Assembly (NCBI RefSeq): GCF_002259415.1
Contig: NZ_NPFY01000028.1
Span: forward strand, 1-64,000
DNA length: 64,000 nt
Reading direction: 5' to 3'
From: Rhodococcus sp. 14-2470-1b
GTDB taxonomy: Bacteria > Actinomycetota > Actinomycetes > Mycobacteriales > Mycobacteriaceae
In this document: positions 8,185 through 17,996 of the stretch, piece by piece
Layout of the letters: the number at the start of each line of letters is the position of its first letter
Position numbering within the stretch: the first letter of the stretch is position 1
Program-made: the position numbers and the translations under genes
The notes under the pieces: model-generated
The model's input: only the letters and a program-made list of their open reading frames with translations
The model's database searches: none
What the model was told of the DNA's origin: nothing

Positions 8185-8322
8185 GGGCCGATTGGTATTC
8201 GAACGTTACTCTCGGAGCGGCATTTCAAGTGGATGCGCAGGTGATGGCCTGGCATTATGTGGTCGAAGTGTCCGTTTTCGGTGGGTACTCGCAAATCGGT
8301 CGGTCGTGAAGTGGAGTGGCGC

Positions 8323-9516
8323 ATGAGGATCTCGCGCGGAGTCGTGTTGGCGGCTGTCGCATCGGTGGCGGCAACGGTCGTTCTGTCCGGATGTGCATCG
8401 ACGAACGACAGCAAGATCGACGCTGCCCCCATCGACTCCAACCCGATCGCCGAGCTCCTCAAGCCCAAGCTGACCTCCACCGTCGACGACGGTGCGGTCG
8501 GATTCTCCCCGGCGGATCCGGTCACGGTGAGCGTCGTCGACGGCAAGCTCGCCGGCGTCACGATGCTCAACCCCGAGGGCGTGCCCGTATCGGGGGCAAT
8601 CTCGCCGGACGGTCTGAGCTGGACCAACACCGAGCCGCTCGGATACAACCGAAAGTACCGCGTGCAGGCCGACGCGTACGGGCTCGGCGGATCGAGCACG
8701 ACAGTCAGCTCGTTCACCACCAGTCAGCCCGGTAACTTCACCAAGCCGTACGTCATGCCGAGCGAAGGCGCCGTCGTCGGCATCGGTCAGCCGGTCGCCG
8801 TCCAGTTCGACGAAACGATCACCGACAAGATCGCCGCTCAGAACGCCATCCAGGTCACCACGACACCCGCCGTCGAGGGCGCGTTCTACTGGGTCAACGA
8901 CCGCGAGGTCCGCTGGCGGCCGCAGAACTACTGGGCGTCGGGCACGCGCGTCGACGTCGCGGTCAACGTGTACGGCCGTGACCTCGGCGACGGTATCTAC
9001 GGCCAGGAGAACGCGTCGACGTCGTTCACCATCGGCGACGCCGTGGTCGCGACGGCCGACGACAACACCAAGCAGGTGACGTTCAACGTCAACGGCCAGG
9101 ACGTCATCACCATGCCCACGTCGATGGGCAAGGACAGCACACCGACCGACAACGGCGTCTACATCATCGGCGACCGCTTCGATCACCTCGTCATGGACTC
9201 GTCCACGTACGGAGTGCCCGTCAACTCCTCGGCCGGCTACCGCACCCCGGTCGACTGGGCCGTCCGGATGTCGTACAGCGGCATCTTCTTCCACTCCGCC
9301 CCGTGGTCCGTGGGGCAGCAGGGATATTCCAACGCCAGCCACGGATGCCTCAACCTGAGCCCGTCCAACGCCAAGTGGGTCTTCGACAACACCAAGCGCG
9401 GCGACATCGTCGTGGTCAAGAACACCGTGGGCGGCACATTGTCCGGCGTCGACGGGCTCGGCGACTGGAACATTCCGTGGGAGGAATGGAAAGCCGGCAA
9501 CGCGTCGAGCGTCTAG
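8323..9516 (+). CDS. L,D-transpeptidase (YkuD, Ldt), lipoprotein
   Basis: 397 residues from the ATG at 8323. The signal peptide ends in a lipobox LSGC (cysteine 25), so the protein is anchored to the outer face of the membrane. Two Ig-like/BON-like domains (about 50–250) precede a C-terminal YkuD domain. The catalytic segment is [20 protein letters not shown] and the following N, with the nucleophile Cys near residue 342. Family knowledge (M. tuberculosis LdtMt2/LdtMt1): makes 3→3 peptidoglycan cross-links and is inhibited by carbapenems. Its stop overlaps by four bases the stop of the convergent M23 peptidase gene, so synthesis and cleavage enzymes are paired. Confidence 0.93.
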   Translation: MRISRGVVLAAVASVAATVVLSGCASTNDSKIDAAPIDSNPIAELLKPKLTSTVDDGAVGFSPADPVTVSVVDGKLAGVTMLNPEGVPVSGAISPDGLSWTNTEPLGYNRKYRVQADAYGLGGSSTTVSSFTTSQPGNFTKPYVMPSEGAVVGIGQPVAVQFDETITDKIAAQNAIQVTTTPAVEGAFYWVNDREVRWRPQNYWASGTRVDVAVNVYGRDLGDGIYGQENASTSFTIGDAVVATADDNTKQVTFNVNGQDVITMPTSMGKDSTPTDNGVYIIGDRFDHLVMDSSTYGVPVNSSAGYRTPVDWAVRMSYSGIFFHSAPWSVGQQGYSNASHGCLNLSPSNAKWVFDNTKRGDIVVVKNTVGGTLSGVDGLGDWNIPWEEWKAGNASSV

Positions 9517-10253
9517 TCGGAACCCTGCTTCTCGTATCGAGCGGGATCGATACCGAGTGTCTTCAGGTAGGCCACCGGTTCGATGCTCGATCCGTTGTTC
9601 CTGACCTCCAGGTGCAGGTGTGGCCCGGTCGAGTTGCCGGTGCTGCCGACGGATCCGATCCGATCGCCCGCGTTCACCGTGTCGCCGACCTCGACGTCCA
9701 CGCTGGACTGGTGGCCGTAGTACGTGACGGTGTTGCCGCTCTTGATCCGAACCAGGTTGCCGTAGCCGTCGCCCGCATCTCCCGCCTGTTCGACGGTTCC
9801 GCCCGTCACGGCGTAGATGGGCGTACCTGACGGTGCTGCCAAATCGACACCTTGATGGAACTGACCGCCGTTTCCGGTGGGGTTGTTGCGGCTGCCGTAA
9901 CCGGAGGAGATCTCGTAGCTTCTGGCGGGGAGCGGGAGGATCGAGCCACCCAGGCCCACCGATGGGGGAGCGGTCGAGGCCTCCGGCTCGTCGGACGAAG
10001 TGTCCGGCGCCGGGCCGAAGTCCGAGTCGAGAATGACGGCTGCGACCTCGTTGATCAGTACTCCGGTCGCGTCCAGAACCGCGGCGAGTATGGCCGCTCT
10101 CTGCTGCGCGTCCGGCTGTGGAATCGGGATTTCGGGTAGTTCGATGGTCGGCTGCGCCGTGGCGACGGTGGGGTTGATCAGACCCGTGGTACCGAGGCAC
10201 AGCGCCGCCGACAACATCGAACCCGCAATCACCTTGTGAACTCTTCGACCCAC
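9513..10253 (-). CDS. secreted M23 (LytM) metallopeptidase
   Basis: 246 residues from a GTG at 10253 chosen because GGAGGC lies exactly seven bases upstream; an ATG at 10328 has no such site. A Sec signal peptide is followed by a region rich in P, Q and I, then a C-terminal M23 domain. Zinc ligands are H and D in [11 protein letters not shown] (about residue 132) and the HxH in HLHLEV (about residue 212). The family cuts peptidoglycan cross-bridges or acts as an amidase activator. It overlaps the convergent transpeptidase gene by four bases and has a GTnAC direct repeat about 140 bp upstream. Confidence 0.92.
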   Translation of the reverse strand: MGRRVHKVIAGSMLSAALCLGTTGLINPTVATAQPTIELPEIPIPQPDAQQRAAILAAVLDATGVLINEVAAVILDSDFGPAPDTSSDEPEASTAPPSVGLGGSILPLPARSYEISSGYGSRNNPTGNGGQFHQGVDLAAPSGTPIYAVTGGTVEQAGDAGDGYGNLVRIKSGNTVTYYGHQSSVDVEVGDTVNAGDRIGSVGSTGNSTGPHLHLEVRNNGSSIEPVAYLKTLGIDPARYEKQGSD

Positions 10254-10393
10254 GTGAACTGCCTCCTGATCTAGTGCCCGACTCGAACGAAACTGGGCTA
10301 GAACTGCTGGTGGCGCGTTTCGGGGCACGTTGAATCAACACTGCAAGTTCACAGCTTTCACGTTGGTACTTTTCTTCCCCAAAAGTGCCATTT

Positions 10394-10408
10394 GTAACCG
10401 TACGTCAC
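10394..10408. promoter_or_regulatory. GTAAC-N5-GTCAC direct repeat, candidate MtrA site upstream of the M23 peptidase
   Basis: GTAAC CGTAC GTCAC is a direct repeat of GTnAC with five bases between. This spacing matches the MtrA-type sites described upstream of cell-wall hydrolase genes in Corynebacterium, Mycobacterium and Streptomyces. It is the only such match noticed in the 298 bp between the peptidase start and tRNA-His. Direct binding is not shown. Confidence 0.4.
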
Positions 10409-10508
10409 ATGAACCTCATAGGAAACTCGAAAGTTGAATTACAACAACGTAATTCAGCGAGCTGGGCGATGGGCGTAGGTCGACGCGGGGGGACGGACCT
10501 CGAACAGC

Positions 10509-10541
10509 AAAAAAGCCGGCCTCCGTACGGAGACCGGCTTT
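10509..10541 (-). terminator. rho-independent terminator of tRNA-His
   Basis: AAAGCCGG (10512–10519) pairs with CCGGCTTT (10534–10541), with a further inner stem CTCCGTACGGAG. Read on the minus strand it ends in TTTTTTGC directly after the stem. It lies 10 bp past the tRNA 3' end. Confidence 0.88.
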
Positions 10542-10551
10542 CTCGCTTCTA

Positions 10552-10627
10552 TGGGGTGAGTGACGGGACTCGAACCCGCGACACCCAGGATCACAACCTG
10601 GTGCTCTACCAGCTGAACTACACCCAC
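10552..10627 (-). tRNA. tRNA-His (GUG)
   Basis: Minus-strand cloverleaf: acceptor GTGGGTG pairs with CACTCAC (one G-U), D arm GTTCAGCTGGTAGAGC, anticodon loop TTGTGAT with GTG, T arm GCGGGTTCGAGTCCCG, discriminator C and encoded CCA at 10554–10552. A G at 10628 supplies the histidine-specific G-1 opposite C73. It lies next to orn, as in M. tuberculosis. Confidence 0.96.
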
Positions 10628-10714
10628 CATAGCCACATCTTCTTCGCCCGTTCAGGCTCTGTTTCAGCAGCGACGACAATACTAGCGGTTCGATTCGTCA
10701 GTTGCGAATCGCCC

Positions 10715-11317
10715 CTACGACGGTGTGTCGAGCCCTTCGACGACGGCAGCAATTTCGCTGGTCGAAGGGCCAGGCTCGGGCACGAACACCGTCTGGCGGT
10801 AGTACTTCAACTCCTTGATCGACTCCTTGATGTCGGCCAAGGCGCGGTGCGCGAGCCCCTTCTGTGGTTGGCCGAAGTAAATCCGCGGATACCACCGACG
10901 CGTCAGCTCCTTGATGGAACTGACGTCGATCATGCGGTAGTGCAGGTATGTGTCCAGCTCGACCATGTCACGGGAGATGAATCCGCGGTCGGTCGCAATG
11001 GAGTTTCCTGCCAGAGGCACCGTCCCGGCCACCGGAACATGCTCGCGGATGTACGCCAGCACCTGCTGCTGTGCTTCCTCGAGCGTCACCGTCGACGCAC
11101 GCACCTCGTCGGTCAGCCCGGACTTGGCGTGCATCTTCTTCACCACATCCGGCATCGACGCCAACGCGTCGTCGTCGGCGTGGATGACGATGTCGACACC
11201 CTCGCCGAGAATCTCCAGTTCGCTGTCGGTGACGAGCGCCGCGATCTCGATGAGCTTGTCCTTCGACAAATCCAGGCCGGTCATTTCACAATCGATCCAC
11301 ACAAGTTTGTCCTGCAC
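10715..11317 (-). CDS. orn: oligoribonuclease
   Basis: 200 residues from a GTG at 11317. A DEDDh 3'→5' exonuclease that degrades 2–5-nucleotide RNAs (and pGpG) to mononucleotides. Exo I motif is [10 protein letters not shown], Exo II includes NSIATDRGF with D, and Exo III is HRALADI with the catalytic His and Asp. The length equals other actinobacterial Orn proteins when the GTG is used; no upstream ATG fits. Divergent from the HerA-like ATPase, 105 bp apart, and beside tRNA-His: the same arrangement as Rv2510c–orn–hisT in M. tuberculosis. Confidence 0.95.
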   Translation of the reverse strand: MQDKLVWIDCEMTGLDLSKDKLIEIAALVTDSELEILGEGVDIVIHADDDALASMPDVVKKMHAKSGLTDEVRASTVTLEEAQQQVLAYIREHVPVAGTVPLAGNSIATDRGFISRDMVELDTYLHYRMIDVSSIKELTRRWYPRIYFGQPQKGLAHRALADIKESIKELKYYRQTVFVPEPGPSTSEIAAVVEGLDTPS

Positions 11318-11422
11318 ACGACACAGACTAGTGCGACCATGCTCACCGCTAAGGTTTGCGGTGGCGATTGCAGTGCGAGCCGAACGACAGCAAGCACAGA
11401 GAACCAAGGAGCATCGATAGAC

Positions 11423-13165
11423 ATGACGGTCGATCCGGCGTCGGAAGGTTCCACCACTCTCACCCCCGCGGAGAAGGCGAAGGCTGCCAAGGCCGCTGCC
11501 GTGGAAGCGGCCCGAGTTGCCGCCGAGGCTCTGGCTGCAGCAGAGGCGGCCGAGAAGGAAGCGCTGAACGCCGAAGCCCAGGTCACCGAAACCGAGGGCG
11601 CCGCGGTACCGGCTGGTGTGGCAGCGGAGATAGCCGCGGGTTATCAGTCCTCGGGAGCCGCATTGAAGCTCGGAACCGTCGTCCTGGACGGCGTGACGGA
11701 TCCAGCCGCTGAAATTCGCATTCCCCTCGCGACGCTGAACAGGCACGGATTGGTCGCGGGAGCGACCGGTACCGGGAAGACGAAGACACTGCAAGGGATT
11801 GCCGAACAGTTGTCGAGCGCAGGCGTCCCCGTTGTCATGGCCGACGTCAAAGGCGACCTGTCCGGGCTGTCGTCCCCAGGTGCGGACAACGAGAAGATCA
11901 GGGCGCGTGCAGTGGAGACCGGAGATTCCGACTGGAGTCCGACCGGTCACCCCGTCGAATTCCTCTCGCTCGGCACCGACGGCATCGGTATCCCTGTGCG
12001 TGCGACCATCACCGCGTTCGGTCCGATACTTCTGAGCAAAGTGCTGGGACTCAACAACACTCAGGAATCGACACTCGGCTTGATCTTCCATTGGGCGGAC
12101 AAGCAAGGCTTGGCATTGCTGGATCTCAAGGATCTGCGTGCCGTCATCACCCATCTCACCAGTGACGAGGGCAAGGCGGATCTCAAGGGCATCGGCGGTG
12201 TATCGGCTGCGACCGCGGGTGTCATCCTGCGTTCCCTGATCAACCTCGAAGCCGACGGAGGAGACACCTTCTTCGGTGAACCCGAGCTCGACACCGAGGA
12301 TCTTCTTCGGGTCGGCGCCGACGGCAAGGGCATCATCACGCTGTTCGAGCTGGGGGCCCACGCCGCCCGGCCGGTGATGTTCTCGACGTTCCTGATGTGG
12401 GTCCTGGCCGACATGTTCCAGACCCTGCCCGAGGTCGGCGACATCGACAAACCCAAGTTGGTCTTCATCTTCGACGAAGCTCACCTGTTGTTCGCCGACG
12501 CCTCCAAAGCCTTTCTGCAGCAGGTAGAACAGACCGTCAAGCTCATCCGTTCGAAGGGCGTCGGTGTGTTCTTCTGCACACAGCTCCCGACGGACGTGCC
12601 GAACCAAGTGCTGTCACAGCTGGGCGCGCGAATTCAGCACGCGCTGAGGGCATTCACGCCCGACGACCAGAAGGCGCTGAACAAGACCGTCCGCACCTAC
12701 CCGAAAACCGAAGCGTACGACCTCGAGAAGGCACTCACCTCGCTCGGCACAGGCGAGGCCATCGTCACCGTGCTCTCGGAGAAGGGCGCGCCGACGCCGG
12801 TGGCATGGACCAAGATTCGCCCGCCGCGCTCGGTGATGGACACCATAGGCAACGACGCCATCGGCGCTGCGGCGTCGGCGAGCACGCTCGGACCCAAGTA
12901 TCGCGAGACCATCGATCGCGAGTCGGCCTACGAGAAATTGGAGGCCCGGGTCACCGATGTGCCTGCGCCGACCGAAACGTTCGACATCCCACCGTTGCCT
13001 GCGGACCTGCCCGATCTACCGCCACTGGAACCTGAAGGGCCCTCTGCGGCGGAACGAATCATGGGTAACCCCGCAGTCAAGAGTTTCCTCCGTTCTGCAG
13101 CTTCGGCTGCCGGACGGGAAATTTCACGCAGCATTTTCGGCACAGGCCGTCGCCGTCGACGGTGA
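11423..13165 (+). CDS. HerA-like ATPase, DUF853 family
   Basis: 580 residues from the ATG at 11423, 11 bases after AAGGAG. Residues about 15–55 are an alanine/lysine/glutamate-rich coiled coil. The ATPase core has Walker [11 protein letters not shown] at about 112–121, Walker [12 protein letters not shown] near 350 and a sensor-like [11 protein letters not shown]. The C-terminal tail is basic (GRRRRR). DUF853 proteins are related to HerA/FtsK-type DNA translocases; the cellular role is not established. Its orthologue in M. tuberculosis is Rv2510c, in the same position between cmrA and orn. The protein shows no membrane segment. Confidence 0.88.
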   Translation: MTVDPASEGSTTLTPAEKAKAAKAAAVEAARVAAEALAAAEAAEKEALNAEAQVTETEGAAVPAGVAAEIAAGYQSSGAALKLGTVVLDGVTDPAAEIRIPLATLNRHGLVAGATGTGKTKTLQGIAEQLSSAGVPVVMADVKGDLSGLSSPGADNEKIRARAVETGDSDWSPTGHPVEFLSLGTDGIGIPVRATITAFGPILLSKVLGLNNTQESTLGLIFHWADKQGLALLDLKDLRAVITHLTSDEGKADLKGIGGVSAATAGVILRSLINLEADGGDTFFGEPELDTEDLLRVGADGKGIITLFELGAHAARPVMFSTFLMWVLADMFQTLPEVGDIDKPKLVFIFDEAHLLFADASKAFLQQVEQTVKLIRSKGVGVFFCTQLPTDVPNQVLSQLGARIQHALRAFTPDDQKALNKTVRTYPKTEAYDLEKALTSLGTGEAIVTVLSEKGAPTPVAWTKIRPPRSVMDTIGNDAIGAAASASTLGPKYRETIDRESAYEKLEARVTDVPAPTETFDIPPLPADLPDLPPLEPEGPSAAERIMGNPAVKSFLRSAASAAGREISRSIFGTGRRRRR

Positions 13166-13196
13166 GGGTACGGCCGCAGCCGCGTGAGCGAGTGGT

Positions 13197-13721
13197 TCAC
13201 GCGGTGCGGGAGTACCCGTCCAACACGTCGGTCATCGCGGCCTCCAGTGCATCGAAGGTGTCGATCTCCACCTTCGCCTTGATGTAGTTCAGGCTGAGCG
13301 TCAGGTCGTCGAAGTACGCAATGAGTCGCCCAGACGTGCCCGCGATGTTGTACACGTTGACCGGAACGCCCGCGATGTCGACGATGTCGTCGTTCGGATC
13401 GGCGTCGGTCTGCCCGCGCACCCACAGCGTCAGATTCGGCAGAAGGTAGCGGCTGTTGCCGTCCCAGGTGCAGCCCCCGTCCGGTGTCTTCGGTAGTTCG
13501 ACCGGCTCGATGTCCGCCAAGCCGAGACGAGTGCGCGTGTTCTCGGACAGGACCGAGCACGGGTCCACCTCGGCGGCTGCGTCGGTCGGCGGATCGGGTT
13601 GCACCGTCTCGCCGTTCACCGCGTAGGTGACCTCGTGCCGACTACATCCTCCGATCAGCACGACGGCGGCCACGGCGGCAGTCACGACAGCGGTGGACAC
13701 GATGGGTGCGCGGTCGATCAT
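13197..13721 (-). CDS. DUF3558-type lipoprotein
   Basis: 174 residues. A signal peptide with lipobox LIGGC (Cys 26) is followed by a compact domain beginning VDPCSVLSENTRTRLGL and containing GGCTWDG, the pattern of DUF3558 lipoproteins that are frequent in mycolic-acid bacteria. The two cysteines in PCS and GGC could form a disulphide. Function is unknown; it is exported to the cell envelope. Convergent with the HerA-like gene, with 31 bp between stops and no strong hairpin. Confidence 0.8.
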   Translation of the reverse strand: MIDRAPIVSTAVVTAAVAAVVLIGGCSRHEVTYAVNGETVQPDPPTDAAAEVDPCSVLSENTRTRLGLADIEPVELPKTPDGGCTWDGNSRYLLPNLTLWVRGQTDADPNDDIVDIAGVPVNVYNIAGTSGRLIAYFDDLTLSLNYIKAKVEIDTFDALEAAMTDVLDGYSRTA

Positions 13722-13834
13722 CGAACAAGTCCTCCCGGGCGGTTTGTCCGTTTAGCCTAGGAGGTGGTTTCACCCTGCGAAACCGGTAGAACTACTCATA
13801 TCGGCCGCCCCGCGGTAGCGAGAGGATCGACTGC

Positions 13835-14446
13835 ATGAAGAAATCCTGGTTGGTACCACCCGTTGCGATCGCGGCCGTCGTCGGCTGCAGTTCGGGTTCG
13901 GCTAGTGCGCAGCAGGCTCTGGAGTTCCCGGACTCCGTCGCCGGGCTTCAGACGATGCAACAGCAGATGGAGCGATTCGACCGAGACGACGACTCGGGTC
14001 CGCAGCGCGAGGATGCCGTCGCGGGGCTCAGCGCCGCGTACGACGGGGCCGACGCCGCCGCACAGGGATACGCGGACGAGTCGCTCTTGGTTCTGGTGAC
14101 GGTCTATGCAGTCGATGCGCCCAGCCCTCGCTTGTGGAGTACGCAGGCGGGCGATGCCATCGCCGAACGGCTCCGGTTGCCGTCGCCTCCCGAACGCATC
14201 GAGACCTCGGGTGACGCCGAGTGCCTGGTGACGGTGAATTCGCTGGTGCCGGCCGGAGTGGAGCCTGGGGAATCGACCGAATCAGGCAGAAGTACAGGCC
14301 CGACACGACCGGATTCGACGGTCCTGCGGTGCCAAGGCGTCCGTGACGGGGTGACGGTGCTGATACCGGAATTGGCCCCGTCGATGGATACCGACACCGC
14401 GTTGTCGATCGTGTCCGATTCGCTGGACCACTTCCGCCCTCGGTGA
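13835..14446 (+). CDS. putative lipoprotein of unknown function
   Basis: 203 residues. MKKSWLVPPVAIAAVVGCSS is a short signal peptide with a lipobox (VVGC, Cys 18). The mature part is soluble, acidic and without a family I recognise. Two cysteines late in the protein (DAECLV and LRCQG) may pair. It faces cmrA tail to tail with four bases between the stops. Product and role unknown; export is the only supported inference. Confidence 0.72.
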   Translation: MKKSWLVPPVAIAAVVGCSSGSASAQQALEFPDSVAGLQTMQQQMERFDRDDDSGPQREDAVAGLSAAYDGADAAAQGYADESLLVLVTVYAVDAPSPRLWSTQAGDAIAERLRLPSPPERIETSGDAECLVTVNSLVPAGVEPGESTESGRSTGPTRPDSTVLRCQGVRDGVTVLIPELAPSMDTDTALSIVSDSLDHFRPR

Positions 14447-14450
14447 GGGT

Positions 14451-15254
14451 TCAGCCGCCGAGCTTCTTGTAGAAGCTTCCGACGATGGGGGCCGAGATGG
14501 CGCGCGGACTGTACTGGCCCGCGATCGACATGCCCTTGGACAGCAGGCCCGGCACTACACGCATCTTGTTCTTCGCCAACGAATCCAGCGACAGCTTGGC
14601 CGTGTAGGCGCTGTCGATCCACAGGAAATCCGGGACCAGCTTGTCCACTATGGATGCGTCGGCGGGATCAGGAGTCTCGGTGCGAACAGGGCCAGGGGCC
14701 AGCAGGGTGACGTTCACTCCGCTGTCCTTGAGTTCGAGCCGTAGCGACTCGGAGAACGTGTTGACGAACGCTTTCGTCGCTGCGTACGTCGCATTGTTCG
14801 GGATGGCCATGTTCCCGGCCGCCGAACCCGTGATCAGAATTCCGCCGCTGCCCCGCGCCACCATTCCCGGAATGACAGCGAGCGTGAGATCGTGCACGGC
14901 GACTGCATTCAGTTCCACCTGATCCCGTTCGTAGGCGGGGTCGAGGTTTGCGACCGGCCCGAACGTGGCGATACCTGCGTTGTTGCACAGAATGCTGATC
15001 TCGCGCTTCGCCAACTCGTCGGCGAACGATACGCGGGCATTCCGGTCCGACAGATCGAGAACTCGGACCTCGACGGTCACTCCGTGCGCGGCACGGAGTC
15101 CGGTGGCAAGTGCCTCGAGCAACTCACCCCGCCGTGCCACGACAATCAGTGAATGGCCGCGGGCGGCGAGTTCGGTGGCCAGCGCTTCGCCGATTCCGGA
15201 GGACGCTCCGGTGACGACAGCACGGGCTTCGGGCGCGGGACTGGGCAGGCTCAC
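14451..15254 (-). CDS. cmrA: SDR-family mycolate reductase, CmrA-like
   Basis: 267 residues from the GTG at 15254 (reads VSLPSPAPEARAVVTGASSG). SDR motifs: TGASSGIGE, NNAGIATFG, Ser in ITGSAAG and the catalytic Y-x3-K in YAATK. In M. tuberculosis the neighbour of Rv2510c is Rv2509 (CmrA), which reduces the β-keto mycolate made by Pks13 to mature mycolate. The same neighbourhood here (cmrA, two lipoproteins, DUF853, orn, tRNA-His) supports orthology. The upstream ribosome site is weak, so the start is the least certain point. Confidence 0.82.
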   Translation of the reverse strand: MSLPSPAPEARAVVTGASSGIGEALATELAARGHSLIVVARRGELLEALATGLRAAHGVTVEVRVLDLSDRNARVSFADELAKREISILCNNAGIATFGPVANLDPAYERDQVELNAVAVHDLTLAVIPGMVARGSGGILITGSAAGNMAIPNNATYAATKAFVNTFSESLRLELKDSGVNVTLLAPGPVRTETPDPADASIVDKLVPDFLWIDSAYTAKLSLDSLAKNKMRVVPGLLSKGMSIAGQYSPRAISAPIVGSFYKKLGG

Positions 15255-15306
15255 GCTGAGACAGGGTAGTGGATGAATCCACCTGGCTGGAATCACCTGG
15301 CTGGAA

Positions 15307-17343
15307 TCAGATGGATGCAGCGAGGCGTGTTCCTTGCTCGATCGCGCGCTTGGCGTCGAGTTCGGCAGCGACATCGGCGCCCCCGATGACATGGGTCGTC
15401 GTTCCCGCGGCTCGTAGGTCGTCGACGAGATCGCGGACGGGTTCCTGGCCCGCACACACGACGACGGTGTCGACGGCGAGCGTGCGTGGACGCTCGTGGC
15501 GCTCGCCGAAGGTGATGTGCAGACCCTCGTCGTCGATGCGTTCGTAATTCACGCCGGAGAGCTCGTGCACGCCTTTGGCTTTCAGCGCCGCGCGGTGCAC
15601 CCATCCCGTCGTCTTCGCCAGCCCCGCGCCGATTCGTCCCTTCTTGCGCTGCAACAGGTAGACCTCACGCGGCGACGGCGCGGGGACGGGTGTGGTGAGC
15701 GCCCCCGGCGCCGCTTCCGGTTCGGTGACACCCCACTCCTGCTTCCATTCCTTCAGGTCCAGCGTGGGGGAGGCGTCGGTCGTCAGAAATTCCGCGATGT
15801 CGACACCGATGCCGCCCGCCCCGATGACGGCCACGCGGTCACCCACCGGTCTTCCGTGCTCGACGACATCGGCGTAGGACAGCACCGACGGGTGATCGAT
15901 ACCGGGTATCGACGGGATTCTCGGGACTACTCCCGTCGCGACGATCACCTCGTCGAAATCGCCTGCGACGAGCTCGACTGCGGTGACGCGCCTGCCCAGG
16001 TGGACCGCCACGTCGGCGTCGCGCAGCGCTGTCGTGAAGTAGCGGATGGTCTCGGAGAACTCCTCCTTGCCTGGAATGCGCTGTGCGATACCGAATTGGC
16101 CACCCAGTGCCGGCCTGGACTCGAACAGGCTGACGGCGTGGCCGCGACGGGCAGCTTCGAGTGCGGCGGACAGCCCTGCCGGACCGCCGCCCACGACCGC
16201 GACCTTCTTGGTTCTGCGGGCAGGCATCAACTGCAATTCGACTTCACGTCCCGCGCGGGGGTTGACCAGGCAGGAGACTGTTTTGTGGACGAACGCGTGG
16301 TCCAGACACGCCTGGTTGCACGCGATACACGTGTTGATGGAGTCCGCTGCGTTCGCTTCGGTCTTGCGCACCCAGAACGGGTCGGCGAGCATCGGCCGGG
16401 CCATCGAGATCAGCTGTGCGTCACCGCGTGCGAGGATTCCTTCCGCGATGTCGGGCATGTTGATTCGATTCGACGCCGCCACCGGGATGTCGACATGCTT
16501 GTCGAGCTTTCCGGTGATGTCGGCGAACGCTGCACGCGGAACCGACGTGACGATGGTGGGAACGCGGGATTCGTGCCAGCCGATGTCGGTGTTGATGACG
16601 TCGACGCCGACGCTCTCCAAATCCTGCGCCAGGGCGACGATGTCGCTCCAGCTCTGTCCACCCTCGACGAGATCGGCCATGGACAATCGGAACATCACCA
16701 GGAAGTCGGTGCCCACCGCCTCTCGGATACACCGGGCGATCTCGACCGCGATACGACGCCTGTTCTCTGCGCTTCCACCCCACTCGTCGCGCCGCTTGTT
16801 GGTGCGCTCGGAGAGGAACTGATTGATGAAATATCCTTCGCCGCCCATGATCTCGACGCCGTCGTACCCAGCGGACCGAGCCAGCCGCGCACACCTCACG
16901 AAGTTGCGGATCTGCCACCGCACACCTCGTGCGGTGAGGCGCCGCGGGCGAAATGGGTTGATGGGGGCCTTGATCGACGACGCCGACACACTGAACGGCT
17001 GATACGAGTATCGACCTGCATGCAGGATCTGCAGAGCGATCTTGCCGCCTTCCGCATGCACCGCGTCCGTGATCGTGCGATGTCGCCGCGCCTCGATTCG
17101 GTTGGTGAGCTTGGCGCCGAACGGGAGGAGCCATCCGGTGCGATTGGGTGCATAGCCACCGGTGACGATCAGCGCGACGCCACCGCGCGCGCGTTCGGCG
17201 AAGTAGGCCGCCAGTCGAGAGGTGTCTCGTGCGCGGTCCTCCAAACCGGTATGAATGGATCCCATGATGACGCGATTCTTCAGAGTGGTGTTGCCGACCT
17301 TCAACGGCGACAGAAGAATCGGATAGTTCTCGGTACCGGTCAC
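15307..17343 (-). CDS. NADPH-dependent 2,4-dienoyl-CoA reductase / old-yellow-enzyme family
   Basis: 678 residues from a GTG at 17343 with GGAG six bases upstream. Three parts are visible: an FMN-binding TIM barrel (about 1–340; GDAQLISMARPMLADP), a 4Fe-4S cluster loop with CIACNQACLDHAFVHKTVSC, and a C-terminal FAD/NAD module (VVGGGPAGLSAALEAARRG, VIGAGGIG). This is the FadH architecture, which reduces polyunsaturated enoyl-CoA in beta-oxidation; paralogues act on other enones, so the substrate is not certain. The start overlaps the stop of the upstream padR gene (GTGA), indicating translational coupling. Confidence 0.87.
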   Translation of the reverse strand: MTGTENYPILLSPLKVGNTTLKNRVIMGSIHTGLEDRARDTSRLAAYFAERARGGVALIVTGGYAPNRTGWLLPFGAKLTNRIEARRHRTITDAVHAEGGKIALQILHAGRYSYQPFSVSASSIKAPINPFRPRRLTARGVRWQIRNFVRCARLARSAGYDGVEIMGGEGYFINQFLSERTNKRRDEWGGSAENRRRIAVEIARCIREAVGTDFLVMFRLSMADLVEGGQSWSDIVALAQDLESVGVDVINTDIGWHESRVPTIVTSVPRAAFADITGKLDKHVDIPVAASNRINMPDIAEGILARGDAQLISMARPMLADPFWVRKTEANAADSINTCIACNQACLDHAFVHKTVSCLVNPRAGREVELQLMPARRTKKVAVVGGGPAGLSAALEAARRGHAVSLFESRPALGGQFGIAQRIPGKEEFSETIRYFTTALRDADVAVHLGRRVTAVELVAGDFDEVIVATGVVPRIPSIPGIDHPSVLSYADVVEHGRPVGDRVAVIGAGGIGVDIAEFLTTDASPTLDLKEWKQEWGVTEPEAAPGALTTPVPAPSPREVYLLQRKKGRIGAGLAKTTGWVHRAALKAKGVHELSGVNYERIDDEGLHITFGERHERPRTLAVDTVVVCAGQEPVRDLVDDLRAAGTTTHVIGGADVAAELDAKRAIEQGTRLAASI

Positions 17344-17867
17344 AATCGCTCCAATATCTCGTCGCACCATTCGGCGAAGCCCTCCTCGACTCGGATTCCG
17401 CCGCGCAGTACCAAGTATTGATGCAGTGCGGTACCCGAGAGGGAGGACGGTGATGGGAAATCGCGTTTCTCGATGAGTCGGAAGATCTCGAGCCTGTCCG
17501 CATGGACATCCCGGTGTCGGCGGACCTCGGTGCGAAGCGCCTCGACGTCACCGTGTGCTGCGCCCCGGATCTTGACGGCCAGTTCCTCCCGGAGCGCGCT
17601 CGGATCGGTGGGTCGGGCGATCCAGCGATCCAGCTCGTCGAGCCCGCTCCGGCTGACCGAATAGACCTTCTTGTCCGGCCGACCGTCCTGCACTACGGAG
17701 GCGCCCACGATCCACCCGGCCGCGTCCATACGCGTCAGCACCCGGTAGATCTGCTGATGGCTCGCGCTCCAGAAGAAGCCGATCGACTTGTCGAATCGGC
17801 GCGCCAGTTCGTAACCGGAGCCGTTCGATTCGGTCAGGGAAACGAGTATCGCGTGCTCGAGTGCCAC
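17340..17867 (-). CDS. PadR-family transcriptional regulator
   Basis: 175 residues from the GTG at 17867 (VALEHAILVSL). The N-terminal winged helix runs to about residue 85 (YRVLTRMDAAGWIVGASVVQ, then YSVSRSGLDELDRWI), followed by the Vir-type C-terminal helical domain. It overlaps and precedes the dienoyl-CoA reductase gene, which it probably controls. The transcript may be leaderless: on the minus strand TTGCAT is separated by 17 bp from CATACT, seven bases before the GTG, and no Shine-Dalgarno is seen. Phenolic-type ligands are common for PadR proteins, but the effector here is unknown. Confidence 0.88.
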   Translation of the reverse strand: MALEHAILVSLTESNGSGYELARRFDKSIGFFWSASHQQIYRVLTRMDAAGWIVGASVVQDGRPDKKVYSVSRSGLDELDRWIARPTDPSALREELAVKIRGAAHGDVEALRTEVRRHRDVHADRLEIFRLIEKRDFPSPSSLSGTALHQYLVLRGGIRVEEGFAEWCDEILERL

Positions 17868-17880
17868 GACAGCCAGTATG

Positions 17881-17914
17881 TATGCAACACGGTGACTATG
17901 CAACCAGGTGCATA
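17881..17914. promoter_or_regulatory. TATGCA-N6-TGCATA palindrome, likely PadR operator
   Basis: TATGCA-ACCAGG-TGCATA (17897–17914) is a perfect six-base-arm inverted repeat, and a third TATGCA half-site lies at 17881–17886. On the minus strand the palindrome covers the proposed -35 (TTGCAT) of padR. PadR operators are usually ATGnnnCAT-type palindromes near the promoter, so autoregulation is a reasonable inference. Confidence 0.55.
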
Positions 17915-17996
17915 TCCTGCAGTGCGATGCTGTGCTGGACGTGCTTGCTCTCCGGGGTCATTCCCGCAGGCTCCACTCCCGGCTTAGGCTTTGCCC

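Noticed and set aside
10254..10551. ydaO-type (c-di-AMP) riboswitch before the M23 peptidase
   Set aside because: Such riboswitches precede some actinobacterial cell-wall hydrolases, but the conserved sequence blocks could not be found here.
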